NCBI RefSeq assembly: GCF_901933205.1
Contig: NC_044574.1
Location: forward strand, 45,169,609 to 45,233,608
DNA length: 64,000 bases
Direction: 5' to 3'
Source: Camarhynchus parvulus
Taxonomy: Eukaryota; Chordata; Aves; Passeriformes; Thraupidae
This document shows, piece by piece, positions 23,443 through 35,774 of the stretch (its first letter is position 1; each line of letters begins with the position of its first letter). The notes under the pieces are model-generated. The model made no database searches. It saw only the letters and a program-made list of their open reading frames with translations, and had not been told where the DNA came from. The position numbers were made by a program, and so were the translations under genes.

Positions 23443-26400
23443 GTAGGCGGGGGCAGCGGGACCCCCTTCCCGCCCCGGCGGCGCGCTCGGTCCTGCCTGG
23501 GATTCGGCTTTCCCCCCTCCGGGCATCGCTCGCTGTCTGCCGGCCGCGGCACAGAACGGGGAACGCCGAACCCTGAACTGTTGTAGCAGGGGGATGACCC
23601 GACTGGAGGTGTCGGGGGGCAGGGGAGTTGTCGGGATGAAGTGCAGGGACAGCGTAAAACGTTCGCCTCTGAAATTCCTCTGGGAATCAACGCCGGTGGG
23701 CCAGAGGCCGTGCGCCGGGATGGATCGGGATTTAGCCGGAGGCCTAAAGCACGGCCTCTTCGTCTTCCTCACAGGTCAAAGACAGCATCTGAACCGAGTT
23801 AAACAAAAAAAAAATCTCTTTCTGGGAACCTGCCACATACATAAATTTAAAGTAGTTTTTAAATTTAGTAATTGTTGTAAGTATTTTCTGCGTGAGGGAG
23901 TAGAAAGAGCAGTTCATTGATTGTAGCCCTGTGACAGAGTGAACAGGAACGAAGAGTGAGTAGTGGCGACCTCTGTGGGCGCTCAGTGCTCTGCCCCCGG
24001 GGCTCTGGGAGCCCAGGCTCGGCCGTGTGACACAGGCGGGCCCTCAGGCAGGGCAAGTGACAGGATTAGGTCGGTGACTAGAAGGAACGAACGCTCTCCA
24101 CAGAAAGTAGAAGTAGAAAAAGTTATCAAAGTGCAGAATCAACCTTATATCTTGCAGCACTAACACCAAGACTGTGATAGTGCTGGAAAATTGTTAAATT
24201 TAGAACAGGCACAGTTTATTTAAAGCCAGCTTTGAGCACTTCTTTTTTTCCAGCGTGTTTATGTTGCTTGTGACCTGCAAGTCTCATTCTCTTCCTCAGA
24301 AACAAGCAAATCTCTTTTAAATTAACTGTTCTCTTCCACAAGTACTCTCTCATATGAAAAAGTTGTTAATTATATTTACCAAGTAGAGAAATTCAGCTGC
24401 TACAGAGGTGGGAGGTAAGGGAGGATAGAACAAACTACAGAACAATTCAACTTCTCCTGTTTCTAGTATTTGTCAGTTTATTAATGAAGCCAATTGCGCT
24501 TGTAACCACAACTTGACTTAAAATTTGTTAAGCTTAGTAATGTTTTAGTATCTTACTGCTTCACTTGTCTAACTATGTCTTTTTGTAACAGGATTATATT
24601 TGTGCAGTCTTCTGTACTCATAATGCGTAGTAGTAATATGATTTATTCTGAAAAACCTCTGGAAGGTTTGGTCTGTAGACCAGAATCAGGGCTTTGGGGT
24701 TTTCACCTAGTGTGATCAGCATGGGAGAACTGTTTTGTTGTCACATTGTTTACCCCATTGACTTCAAGGTACTTCCTCAAATTTGGAGAGAGGACAAGAA
24801 GCAAATAACTGATTTCTTAAGTCTAGACCAAACATGTGAAATGTCAGTCCCAAAAATACTAAACAAAAGTAAAAGAAGGAGCTGAGTCAGAAACTGCTTT
24901 TGAGAACTGGCAGGATTTCATGTGCATACCTGAAAAATCCACTGCCTCTAGTTCTTAGTGATTTTTTGGACTCTAAAAACGGGAGACAAAGGTATATTTA
25001 AAAATACACGGCTATAGAGAGAACATTTTTACATTTTAAATTCTTTTTTTCAATACTAAGCTAGACTAGTATCTGCCACCATGCTTTTACCTCTTCCTCC
25101 CAGAATGAATATGAATGAAAATGGGGGAAAAAAAGCAAAACTGAACAGGTGCTTCAAGTTATGGCATAGGATAAATGCAACACAGTGAGACTTTTGAGAA
25201 GGATGTTGTAGGACACTGCATCCTAGGCACCTACAGTAAAAAATTATCATCTCTTAGGGCATAAAGGTTATTGAAAGTCATTGCTCAGTGAAGAGATGTG
25301 TGCTTGCTTGTACGCAGAGCTGCTGTCAGTCTTAAGTTTCATTTGAGAAAATGATTGCTTGAGCAAGTGCTGCCTCTTCTGTGTTGTTGTGGTCTTTGTC
25401 CTGTCCTAAAGCCTCTAAGAGCAGGGGATTCCCAGTCCTGGGGTATTTTGCAGTGAATTATCATTAGGAAAGACTATTAGACAATAAAGAAAATTAATGT
25501 GACCTTTTGTGTTTGCTACTGTAATTACAAAGTATATTCTTTGGCAAACGGCATACTTTGCTCCTTTTTGGAAAGTGACAAGTAACATTGGTCTAAAAAC
25601 ATTTAAAGTGCAATAATATTTGCCCTTTGGTGGCATCTATTGAACTTAGTCAGGGACCAGCACTATGAAACACTGGGCAACATAGACCTTGTTTGCAAAT
25701 GCAGGCCAGAATTCAGATTTTGAACAGTGCAGTCTTTTAACTCTTTTATTGCTTCTAAACTCTCATTAGCTTGTAGGTAGATGCAATTTCAGTTCCTGTA
25801 GTGCATCAGTTGTAGAAACAACAGAATATATGTATATGGAGCATTTTAGATTTTTTTATAGGATGTTGTATAGTGTGCTGGTTAAAGATCTAGACATCTG
25901 TTATCTGGTGTGACCTTACAAAACCAGAATGAAAAACTGCTTGTTTGAAGAGAAAAACTGTTAACATCCAGTGCATACCTCCTGAAGGTAAAAGCAGTGA
26001 GGGAGGAAGGAAAGAATGTTTGACCTTGGGTTTGAAAGTGGATATCTAAATTATCATGCTGTGCTGCTCAGAAGCCTCTTCCAGTGCCTTGTCATTGCTT
26101 CGTTAGTCTTCTCAAGTTCAGTGAAATGAACAGTGTTGTCTCATGCCAGCATTGCTTTTTGTCCTGGAAGGTGTCATTAAAATGGCATAGAGATTCACCT
26201 CAAAATAGCAAACAACCAAAACCAGGATAGATCTGCTTGTTAGTTCTGAAGAGAATGTAATTAGTAGGTACTTCGAATTTGCATGAAGAATGTCATCAGT
26301 TTAGAGGACATACAAGCACAGTTCCAATATTCCTTTTGACTGGAAATTAATACTTGTTAAAATCTTGATTTGCAGTTGAGCTGTTACTCTAAGAAGCTGC

Positions 26401-29400
26401 TTTTGGGTCTGCATAGGGTTATTTCCACAAAAAGTAGCTGAAACATAAGTCAAAGATACCAAAGGAGTAGTTGATGGAAGATAAGCAGGGAATGCCTGCT
26501 TTGATTTTCTTCTCAGTGGCTGGTCTGTACCTTTGTTCATAGTGTATGTGTTTCTTTTGGTTTTGGACACGTTACTGTTGGACTAAAAATTAAGACCACC
26601 TCTCCTTGAAAATATCCATTGCCTCAGCTTCTTGGAATTCTCTGGTTTCTGATATTTTCCAGGACTTATCTTTGGGATTAGTCTCTATCTAACACAAGTC
26701 TGAAGATTGACCTGTTCCATACACTACTCTTCATTTCTGTCTCCAAAATCTGCCTCTCCCCAGGCAGCAGAACTGATAAAGAATCTCCAGAATCAGTGTA
26801 ATGTCTGAATTCTGAGTTGTCAGCTGTGAAAATAAAGTCTTGTGAATTGCCCTACATCTGCTTCAGAAAGGTATGCATGGCTTCAAAACCAGAGCAGTCT
26901 ATACTTGCAGGAAGGCATTGCATTAGTGTGGATGAAGGGTTTTTACCATCCCTGCTCACCCAGCCTAAAGATCTCTGACAGTGTCTTGTATCTCATGCCT
27001 TAGAACATGATCACATTGATTTTTCAGTTTAAACACAGGAGCTTCAGGCAGTTTTTTGGCAATAACAAGCCAGTTTATGGTTAGTGTACACATGAATGTA
27101 ACGGGGGGCTTTCCAGAGACTCCCAAATTAGAAGTAAGCACAGAATTTACTGGCTAGTGAGGACAAAACTATTTATCAGCAGTTATCTTGGTACAAATAT
27201 TAAATAATAACCATCCTAAACAACAGCCTTGTACATCCTATTCCTGCTTATTTCTAATTTCCTTGCTCAGAGGTTACAGCTATCACGTTCCTCTTTCATT
27301 TGTATGAACCCAGATGGCTGTGAGCCATTCAGAGACATGACCACTGTTCTCATTTTGATGCTGTATCAGAGTGTGAGACCTGTCCTTTTTGTATGTCAGT
27401 CTTAGCCCAGTTATATTCACCACACACATGACAGATGCCCTGGTCCTGCTGTGCTTCTTGGAATGTCTGTTCTGTCTTGGAGTTCAGAGGAGTAGCTTTG
27501 TAGAGATCCACATTTTTGTCAACAGTCAGGTTAAATACAAAGTTTGGAATTTTTCTTCAGTGACCAAATATTTTTCCTCTCTTTTGAAATACATTCCAAG
27601 TCAGTCCTTCAGGTAAGGTCAGAAAGTGTATTTGGGTTCCTGATGGAATTGATGGAGTGTTCTGGAAAAGAAATGCTAAAAAAGGCAAACAGGCACCGCT
27701 GTTCAGGAACTCGGGATTCTGTGTAGCTGAAAAGATTTAACTATCTCAGTGTTAATTGTTACTTAGGGCTTGCAGCTTGTTGGAGGAACTAAGGAAAGAG
27801 CACCAGAGATTAATGCATTGCAGTGAGTCCTAGTGAATGTGGTGAATTGTGGTTTGTAGGGACTGCTGCAGGTGCAGTTGGGGAATGGCTGCTGAGACTT
27901 CTTGCAGTGCCTTTAGCATTTATGCCGCTGTGATGCATTTCCAGATAAATGCACTAAATGTGGCTGTCACATCAAAGGCAACAAAGAACAAAATATTAAT
28001 CCCACAAATTGTTTTCATTATATGGTCTGGTTCCAGAAAATTCAAATCCTTAAGAAAAATCCACTCGATTCTAACTGGAGAAGTATTAGCATAAACTTTT
28101 GTTTTACTAGTACAAATGAAATCAAGCTATAAAGAATAATGTACTTGTTCAGGGCTACAACCCACCTGGCAGATATAGCCTCCTTGGTTGTGTTTACTTT
28201 CTTGTACATCTTAATTTCAAAAAACAATCGGTAGAACATAATCTTGCTATAAATAATCATAAATAATTTAGAAGTCAATTAGTGTCTTGTCTTAAAAAGT
28301 GCTTGTGCAGCTATTTGTGCTCCAGCTTGTTATACTTTTGTCTTTCTCTTCTAAAGTATTTTTAAACTCCCTTCTGGATGAGTGTTTAGATTTAATATAG
28401 TCTCCAGGAATTTAGAAAAATGCTCTCAACCTTTAGTGCACCATGGTATTTAAATTGCACTTGGGGTATTGTCACAGCATGTTCTGTTGGAAAAGTAGAT
28501 CCACTTTATATATATAAATGCCAATTACTGATGCATTTCTTAAAAAGTCTAGTAAGTCTTCTCTCACCAGCATGCCTAGAAGATTTATAATGATGTAGCA
28601 AGGCTGCCTGATCTGCAGTGGATGCTTTTATTTTTTTACCTGTACTTGAAAGAAATTCCTTACCTTTTCTGTGACTTCACCTCCTGATCTTAGGTGTCTT
28701 TCTTCCTCTGTGTTGTAGAAACTGGTTGCAGATCCCTGAGCAAACAGAGGTCTGAAAAATAAAACCAAAGAAATTGGTGAAGGTTTTGCCAGTACCTTAG
28801 GGTTGCCCATTTCAATAAATCTTCTATATGTTTTATATTCTTCCATTGAATCATCTTCTAGAGTGATAAAATTCAATTTCATCAATTAATTTCAATTCCT
28901 TAAATTCTAGGAATCAGATTTTTACTTTGGCTGGAGTAAATCCTAGGATTTAATCTATGTCTTCTTTTTTTCCTTGAGACTCACCAATGGAATCTTGTTT
29001 GTCCTGAGGGCCCTGCTGCCTGAGCAGCCCTGTTTCATACCCTCAGCCTAAGCCATGTGCAAGTAGCTGCTGCTGCACCATCCTGGAGTGGTGCCAAAAG
29101 CCAGCCTAAATCCCACCTTATCTCTAGTTTCAGAATGGCTGCGGTTACTGCCTTTCCTGGGCGTGCTGGCCTTGCTCGGTTACCTTGCTGTTCGTCCCTT
29201 CCTCTCCAAGAAGAAACAGCAGAAGGATAGCTTGATTAACCTCAAGATCCAGAAGGAAAATCCCAAAGTAGTGAATGAGATCAACATTGAAGATCTGTGC
29301 CTCACTAAAGCTTACTGCAGGTGTTGGCGTTCGAAGACGGTAAGACATTGTGCTACTGTAGGGTTAGAGATTGAAACTTGATTATTTTTAGCAGTTTAGC

Positions 29401-30455
29401 TTTGGTGGTGGATTGCTCTGTGTTGAGTTGTTGCCATTGTCTGGAATTGGAACATGCTTCTGAACTTTGCAGAATGGCACAAAACTGTCTACTTGAAGAA
29501 AGCAACTGTAGAAACTTGAAAGAAACACAGTAGGGTTTCTCTAAAATTGTTTAGAGAGTGACCACATGTGAGTAAGAATAAAACCAAGCAAACCTGTTTT
29601 ACTGTTTGCAAATACATTGCAGCTAATTAAGAGATAACTACTCTTATTTTGCAAAAAACAAAGCTTAGAAAGTTGTTCATATTAGAATGAAAATAAGGCT
29701 GGGCCTGTGTTGGTGATTCCTATCTGGTCCATAGCAGTGAGATGACTGGTTGGGATATTCCATATCCCCCAAATTAGCTAGATGTAAATGAGTGTATTTC
29801 ATTTTGCCTCAATTTTCATTTCCTGATTCAATTTTGAATGTCCTGACCACAGTCTGGTTTTGTTTTCCCTGGATCAAATGCTTTCCTTTTTTAATAAAAA
29901 CAAAATGTCTGCCCTGAACTGAAGAAGCTTAACTCAGCTATTCTCACTTTGGACTAATCACTTCAGCCAAGTATTTCAGCTTCTCTTATAAAAGTACTTT
30001 CTGGTTGCAAATGACTAAATCTATTAAGAGCACTCTTAATAGTTGCACAGTAAATACATTTGTAGCTGTGATAGCTGTTTTGTTTGCTGTTCTTTCATGG
30101 AAAACACTTTGTCCCTGACTTTGTGTCTAAGAACAGCTATTTTAGGATCTCCCAGACTTAGTTACTTATTAACTGTGTTTGTTGTTGTCCTTAGTATCCT
30201 GTGTCTGATAGGAGACAGGGAGTTTGATGTTGAAGCAGGACATCACAGGAGGAACTAGCAACATTATCAGAGCACTCAGGGCTTAGGAAGAAATACAGAA
30301 ATCACCACGCAGCTGCTCTACAGAATTATGCTAATTCCTTGTGTTTGGTTTTTTTTTTTTTCCAGTTCCCTGTCTGTGATGGCTCCCACAACAAGCACAA
30401 TGAGTTAACAGGAGATAATGTAGGTCCACTAATACTCAAGAAGAAAGAAGTATAG
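23340..30455 (+). CDS. CISD2: CISD2 (CDGSH iron-sulfur domain protein 2), complete, three coding exons
   Basis: Joining 23340-23442, 29128-29339 and 30366-30455 gives 405 bases: 134 residues and a TAG stop. The family protein (NAF-1, ERIS, Miner1) is a homodimeric 2Fe-2S protein anchored in ER and mitochondrial outer membrane by one N-terminal helix, and acts in calcium handling, autophagy control and longevity. Visible here: [20 protein letters not shown] at the N terminus, a hydrophobic segment about residues 40-60 ([16 protein letters not shown]), and the CDGSH domain with cluster ligands Cys98, Cys100, Cys109 and His113 (YCRCWRSKT then [13 protein letters not shown]). The C terminus is [10 protein letters not shown]. 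The protein is one residue shorter than human CISD2 as I recall it (135), because LTKA is followed directly by YCRC. All splice sites are GT-AG. It is convergent with SLC9B2 and divergent from UBE2D3. Confidence 0.97.
23443..29127 (+). other. CISD2: CISD2 intron 1
   Basis: A 5.7-kb intron. The first ~140 bases belong to the CpG island; the rest is AT-rich with no recognisable exon or repeat family. A 25-base-scale A/T mix and short frames only. Confidence 0.85.
29128..29339 (+). CDS. CISD2: CISD2 coding exon 2
   Basis: The acceptor is tatctctag|TTTCAG and the donor is ACG|GTAAGA. Encodes the rest of Val35 to Thr105: the transmembrane helix, the linker ([20 protein letters not shown]) and the first two cluster cysteines, Cys98 and Cys100. 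Confidence 0.97.
29340..30365 (+). other. CISD2: CISD2 intron 2
   Basis: A 1.0-kb intron ending in a long T-rich tract and ttccag. Nothing else recognised. Confidence 0.9.
30366..30455 (+). CDS. CISD2: CISD2 terminal coding exon 3
   Basis: The acceptor follows a T11-type polypyrimidine run. Encodes residues 106-134 including Cys109 and His113 (CDGSH), then the TAG stop at 30453-30455. Confidence 0.97.
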   Translation, partial: FPVCDGSHNKHNELTGDNVGPLILKKKEV

Positions 30456-30725
30456 CAGATGCTTAATGTAGGTCATGACTGATAAAAAGTCTTTTATACT
30501 GTTGTAGTTGCAAGGGACAGCGTTTTGTTATGTGATTGGTATGATTTAGTTTCATGATTGCTATAGATTTCTTTTTGGAATAAATTGCATTTAGACAGTG
30601 ATGAATTTGTCACTGTTTTGGTACCTTATTCTGAGAAGAATTTTGCCTGCTTTGTAAAACTGTAAAATACCTATCTCTGTAAATAAGTCGTTTATTTCAA
30701 TAATAAATTGACTTTCTACAACTAA
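30456..30725 (+). terminator. CISD2: CISD2 3' UTR with candidate poly(A) signals
   Basis: AATAAA occurs at 30579-30584 and 30702-30707. Either could direct cleavage, giving 3' UTRs of about 150 or 270 bases. Longer forms cannot be excluded from sequence alone. Confidence 0.55.
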
Positions 30726-33700
30726 GCCTTTTTTTGTATGAACATACAATTATAAAACTGTCACTATTTCAAGTGCACTTTTCTGTTGAATTTGTTCTGC
30801 TGAGAAATCATGTTTTACTCAGCTTTTCAGGAACAAATTTAAGTGTACTTAAGTGGGGGAGAAAAAGATACCAACTTTCTCTTTTGTGAATGTATCTTCA
30901 GGCAGCAGATCAATGTTAAGTCACGCAAGCTGAAGGTCTGGCCTGCGTGGTGTCTAAGTGGGCGGTTTGTTGGTCTTACACAAAGCAGCCCAGCTCAGAC
31001 AAACCCCACACTGCTGGAAAGTTACACACAGCATCCCAGGTGGAGTGCTGGCAGTTCCAGGTCATATATAAACCAAACTATTGAGTAGGTCACCCACTAC
31101 CATTAACCCTGTATTTTGGGCCCTGTTTTGGTGGTAAGGAGACACAAATTTGCCTCCTGCAAGTTCCCTTGCACTACAGTCACTGCTTTTTGCACATTCA
31201 TCAAGGGATGAATGGGTTAAGAGACAGAAGTGAGGATGCAGAGCTGAGCTGTTCTCTTGGCTTGTTACCCATTCAGAATTATTATTTAGGCAAATCAGAA
31301 CGTTTCTGTGCTGAGGCTTATATTCAGATGCAGATAATTACTACTTACCTAACAGCTGGATTTCTAATTAATTATTCTAAAGTGCTTAATTCTCCCATGA
31401 AATAGTGTATCCATTAGTTTAAAAATAAAAATTTGTTCCATGCTCCAGTTTTAGACAATGGTACCATGACAGATCTCACCTATTCCTTAACAGCATTTCA
31501 TTTGACCCTTTGTTAGGTGGGAAGCCCCAGAGCTGTTGCCAAAGCTGATCACCAGAGTGCTGAAACAGAAAGCAAGTCAGAAAGCTGTTCTCACACGTAA
31601 GGGCTCTTGCAGCAGCAGCAGAGTTAAGGTAGATCATTCCTCCTCCGTTTGTGACACTTGTGGTTCTAGGTTCCAAAACCTCTTGCCTTGCAGCAAAAGA
31701 TGGCAGATCAGGATGTGACTGTGTGTTAAATGCCCACTTTTACAAAGTGTGTAACAGAACCATGGTATAATGTTTATTGTTTAAATACTTCATGATGGTC
31801 CTGCCTTAATGGATGAGCAAACCATAAATGTATTAGGACATAAACATGTATAACAGAGAAAAATATATAAAGTTAAGTATCTTACACTGTTTTCACTTAT
31901 AGATGTATATAGAATACCAATCCCCAATTCTTGAGTTTGGTGAAGAAATTAACTGTGAGATGTAAAGCCCTGTCTTTGACTTTTTTCCAGGGTTTAAAAA
32001 TTACAGTCTACTGTAGCAGACTTATTAGATACAGGCCTGTATGCGCTTCCAGCTTTTATCAGGATACTTCTGTATTCAAACAGATTGGTTTCCTCTGAAA
32101 TCACAACCAAACCTGTTAAATTAAGAGAAACCTTGTTAAAGTGAGTAATACAGCAACAGGGTTTTGTCTCTCCCAAAAAACTCCTTGAAGAGAAGAACAA
32201 TGTAAGGTTTAACCTCTTCATTACTTAATCAAGCTATGTTAAAGATGGAATTTTTTTTTCTCCCTACTTGCTCTTAGATGAAATAGTTTAACAGCAATCT
32301 ACAGACATGGCTGTAGGATAAACAGGGACAGTTATTTTGCTTGTCCTTGTATCTGTAAGGGCATGGAACAAATTTGTAGTGTTGCAAGAGCAAGTCACAG
32401 TTCTTTTGTAGAAAGCACATTTTATAATTTCCACAAGATAATTTAATGAGAATCACAAGCAAGATAAATCATCATTTCCTTGGATTTCAAAATCTGTCAA
32501 GGTAATACTCTCTCATGTCCACAGAACTTGCTATAGAAAATCTCAAAGAATTTACTAATCTTTTCTATCTAAAGTCAGAGATAGATAGCTAAAAGCTGAA
32601 GTGCCTGTACAGCTCTGTATCTCACCAGCAACTGAGAAGTTGAACCAATTACCTGACTTTTCTAATCTAATTGGGAAGCTCCATACACAGGAATAAATTT
32701 GCCCTAAATACCAATAAAGACTGGAACGGAGGTCATAGGACCAGGTCTTCAGTGTTGATGGAAAATCTAGGGAAATTGAAATCAGCATTTTGTGACACCT
32801 ATTTACTCTACAAGAACAGCAATGTTTTTCTTTTAATAATTAATTTGAACATGGTTATAACAGAATACAAATAAACTTGTAAAATAGGTTTGGAGAAAGG
32901 TGTCTGACTTGGGGCAACTACTAGACAAAGTAAATGTAACTGAAGTGCAATTGACCAAAAACTTGGTCTTTTGCACTCTTTATTTAAAAAGCAAGATGCA
33001 GAAACTATCATCCATTTTGTGGCTGTATTACTCCATGACTCTTTCACAGTTAATTTTAGACTTCAGTTTAAATTCCATAAAAAGCTCAGTTTGGCTGAAA
33101 AAGAGAGAGTAAGCAGTGATTATAATCACATCATCATCACATCTCATGGACTGTTGGACTCCCTGCTTGCAGATAGACAATTTCTGTCTTTTCCCATATG
33201 CTGCCTGCTGTAACTGCTGGATGCTGGCTGCTGGGAACACTGTCGGCTGTCAGACCTTTCTGCTGCAGAGGTTCTTGTGAACCTTCTAGAACAGCACACT
33301 CAGCCTTCTCCCACACTATGCCTGTGATTATGTCTGCATGACAGCGGGACTCTGCTTATCAGTTACTGCACATTGTGCTCTTATTTTATTTCCTGCAAAT
33401 AAAAGAATACCATGGCATGATTATTTAATTGGCTTGAATTGGTCTTATTCAGTAATGATTTTCAAGGCATTTTGTTAAAAAGGGGGTGTTCTTTAATGTC
33501 AGGCTTCACCCGTACTCTGATAAAAACTGAAATCTAATCTCAAAGTTAGCTGCTATTCAAAAGCAGCTGAAACTGTCATGATACTTACTAAAAAACCCCA
33601 GTCTCTTAAGTGCTTAGTCCTGACATATCATTTAATGAAAAGATGCAAGTGTTTTCTTTCTGGAAGATAAGGAGAGGGAACATTTTAAAGCATTAAAGCT

Positions 33701-34880
33701 TTTAATTTTAGATCTGCAGGTCCCTGTAATAGCTCCAACCTGATACTTTTTGAAGATTTAATAAAAGCTGGGAGAAAGGGGTCTCATGAGAAATACAGAC
33801 ACAAAATGGCAGGGAAAGAAAAATCTATTCAATCTCACTTAGACTAACAAAAAAGATGGCAAGTTTTCATTGGTTATAGCCTATTCAGGCACTCAGAATT
33901 GTGGTAGTGATCTAATGTATAACTGAGAGCACATTGAGGTTAAAGGAACAGGCAAATCCCATTTATGACATGCTGTTTTGCTGGGGAGGAAGTATTAGAG
34001 GCTATCACAAACAAGAGCTCTTCATCGGAGGTTTGCTTTTGTACTTAAGGTTGTGTCCAAATTTAAAGGGCTGTAACCCTTACAACATCACACTTCTGTT
34101 ATTGAACACGTTCCAAATTTGGCAGAGTGATCCCTCTGTGAGGATTCTACTTTTTATAAAGCTTTACAAAAAAGTGAACTCCTTTAAGTTTTACTCAAGT
34201 AGAACTATTTTTGCTTAGAGAGTAAGGCTTATACAAAGGCATACATGTACAGCTACATATACAGCTCATCTGTATGGCATATGAATCTCCGCAAATAGTA
34301 CAGTGTCAACATCAGAAGTATTTAAGTAGTTAAAAGTATTTTTGTACTTTTTTTTTGTTTTGCATATTAAAAATTTAAAAGCTAAAATAGAAATTATTTG
34401 TTCTTACTAATGCCAAAACCTAGACACCATCAAATGTATTCTACACAGGATATGGTAAAATGAGTTTAGTAAACTGTAGTGTAGCAATCTGCAGGAGAGT
34501 GTTGTCCACCTCAGTTACAGGCACAATCTAATAGCCTTTCCAAAAAATAACACAGTAACTTCCAGTTTTTGAGGGATGCTATACTGACCCTGTGCCTCAG
34601 AATGGAGATACCAACAACTTACTTGAAGCCAGACAGATTTGCTGGTATCTGTCAAGTGATACCTAACCTAAAAGGCAAGAGAAGGATTTTGATCAACAGA
34701 AGTTACTCCTGGCTGTAGAACAGCATCTCTCTCTTGGTATCATGTTGTGTGAAGGCTCAGGTACACAGGTGAAGAAGCAGCCATCCCAATCCCATACAAC
34801 CCTCCCCCAGTCCTTACAGCCATCCCACAACCCTCATCTCATTTTCAGGCTCTGTCCTTTTTTCTGCTGGCACCAACATC
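30726..34880. other. Intergenic between convergent CISD2 and SLC9B2
   Basis: In mammals the SLC9B1 paralogue sits between CISD2 and SLC9B2. Here I see no antiporter exon or remnant on either strand, only short chance frames such as 33934-34218 (+). No dispersed repeat was recognised. Confidence 0.6.
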
Positions 34881-35534
34881 TTTATTACCAGTCTATGATG
34901 GCCCCAACTGTCTCTTTGAGCATGTAAGTACCACTTGCTGTACAACCAGACCTGACAGTCCTTGAAGGCACAAAGGAGTGCATCAGCTGTGAGGAAGAAC
35001 AGCAATACGGAAAGGCAAGTTTTGGAACACAACTGAGGAAGGAGAGGGAATCACCAACTGATCAATCACCAGTCATTAACTAACTGATGGCAGGACTTGT
35101 TCACTACGTGTCAACAACCACTTACTTTGAAGTTGCTTTGAGTTGTATAACTTGTCATCTCACAGCCCAGTTCCAACCATCAAGGAGTTAATCACAGTAG
35201 TCTCCATTTTTTTGGCTTATATTCTACCTCATGACTCCACTCCACGCCTCAACAATTCTGACCCTCTCCTTGGCCTCACCACCCACACATTTCAAGTAAC
35301 TCTTGACTGCTAACTTCTCAGTGACTCACTGCCAGGTCATCTTATTCACTGTATGTTCAGCTATTTCATCTCAAGGCACCATCTTCACATAAAAATATTT
35401 TATAGAACTCCACCAGGGCTGCTTTAAAAATAGCAGTGGTGACTGATAGTTTTAGGTTCCTCCAGCAAGATTAGATACGCCATCTTTACACAACAGAGGT
35501 GTCAGGGTTGAAGGACCAGACTGCTGCAGTTGTC
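34881..35534 (-). terminator. SLC9B2: SLC9B2 3' UTR with candidate poly(A) signal
   Basis: On the minus strand AATAAA is read at 34886-34881, about 650 bases past the stop. Other AT-rich candidates lie further down near 33390, so the true end is uncertain. Confidence 0.35.
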
Positions 35535-35774
35535 TTACGAAGGTTCACAGGCCTCTGCCTCTTCTCCAACCTCTGCACCTTCCTCATCCTCCTTGCTCTT
35601 TGTCTGAGCCTTCTGCAGAAGTCTGGGCCCTGCCAAGCCGATAACCAGGGCTCCAATTGGAGCAGTGATCAAGATAGCCAAGAAAGCTACTGTCAGTACA
35701 TCCATTCCATACTTTTCCTTTTGCTCATCTTGATGTTGTCTTGCTGTATCCAGGGCAAGAGAACCTATTGCAGC
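35535..35774 (-). CDS. SLC9B2: SLC9B2 terminal coding exon 12
   Basis: Residues 466-544 and the TAA at 35537-35535. AAIGSLALDTAR, then YGMDVLTVAFLAILITAPIG and GPRLLQK match human; the tail is strongly acidic (KEDEEGAEVGEEAEACEPS) and unlike the human tail in detail. The acceptor is ccctgcag|GCTG. Confidence 0.97.
   Translation of the reverse strand, partial: AAIGSLALDTARQHQDEQKEKYGMDVLTVAFLAILITAPIGALVIGLAGPRLLQKAQTKSKEDEEGAEVGEEAEACEPS

Larger units (their letters stand above)
23139..23580 (+). promoter_or_regulatory. CISD2: CISD2 CpG-island promoter and first-exon region
   Basis: Dense CpG sequence begins directly after the TTCCC array and surrounds the CISD2 start codon at 23340. Two NRF1-like palindromic motifs (gcgcgtgcgc) lie at 23264-23273 and 23288-23297. 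No TATA box is apparent. The transcription start is inferred to lie between about 23200 and 23330. Confidence 0.75.

Noticed and set aside
22930..23586. Open frames of about 100-220 codons through the TTCCC array.
   Set aside because: A five-base repeat without stops reads open in all frames; the real coding start here is CISD2 at 23340.
33934..34218. A 94-codon frame in the place where SLC9B1 sits in mammals.
   Set aside because: It has no antiporter motif (no GGYGVEKG, no Asp-Asp pair) and no supporting exon structure.
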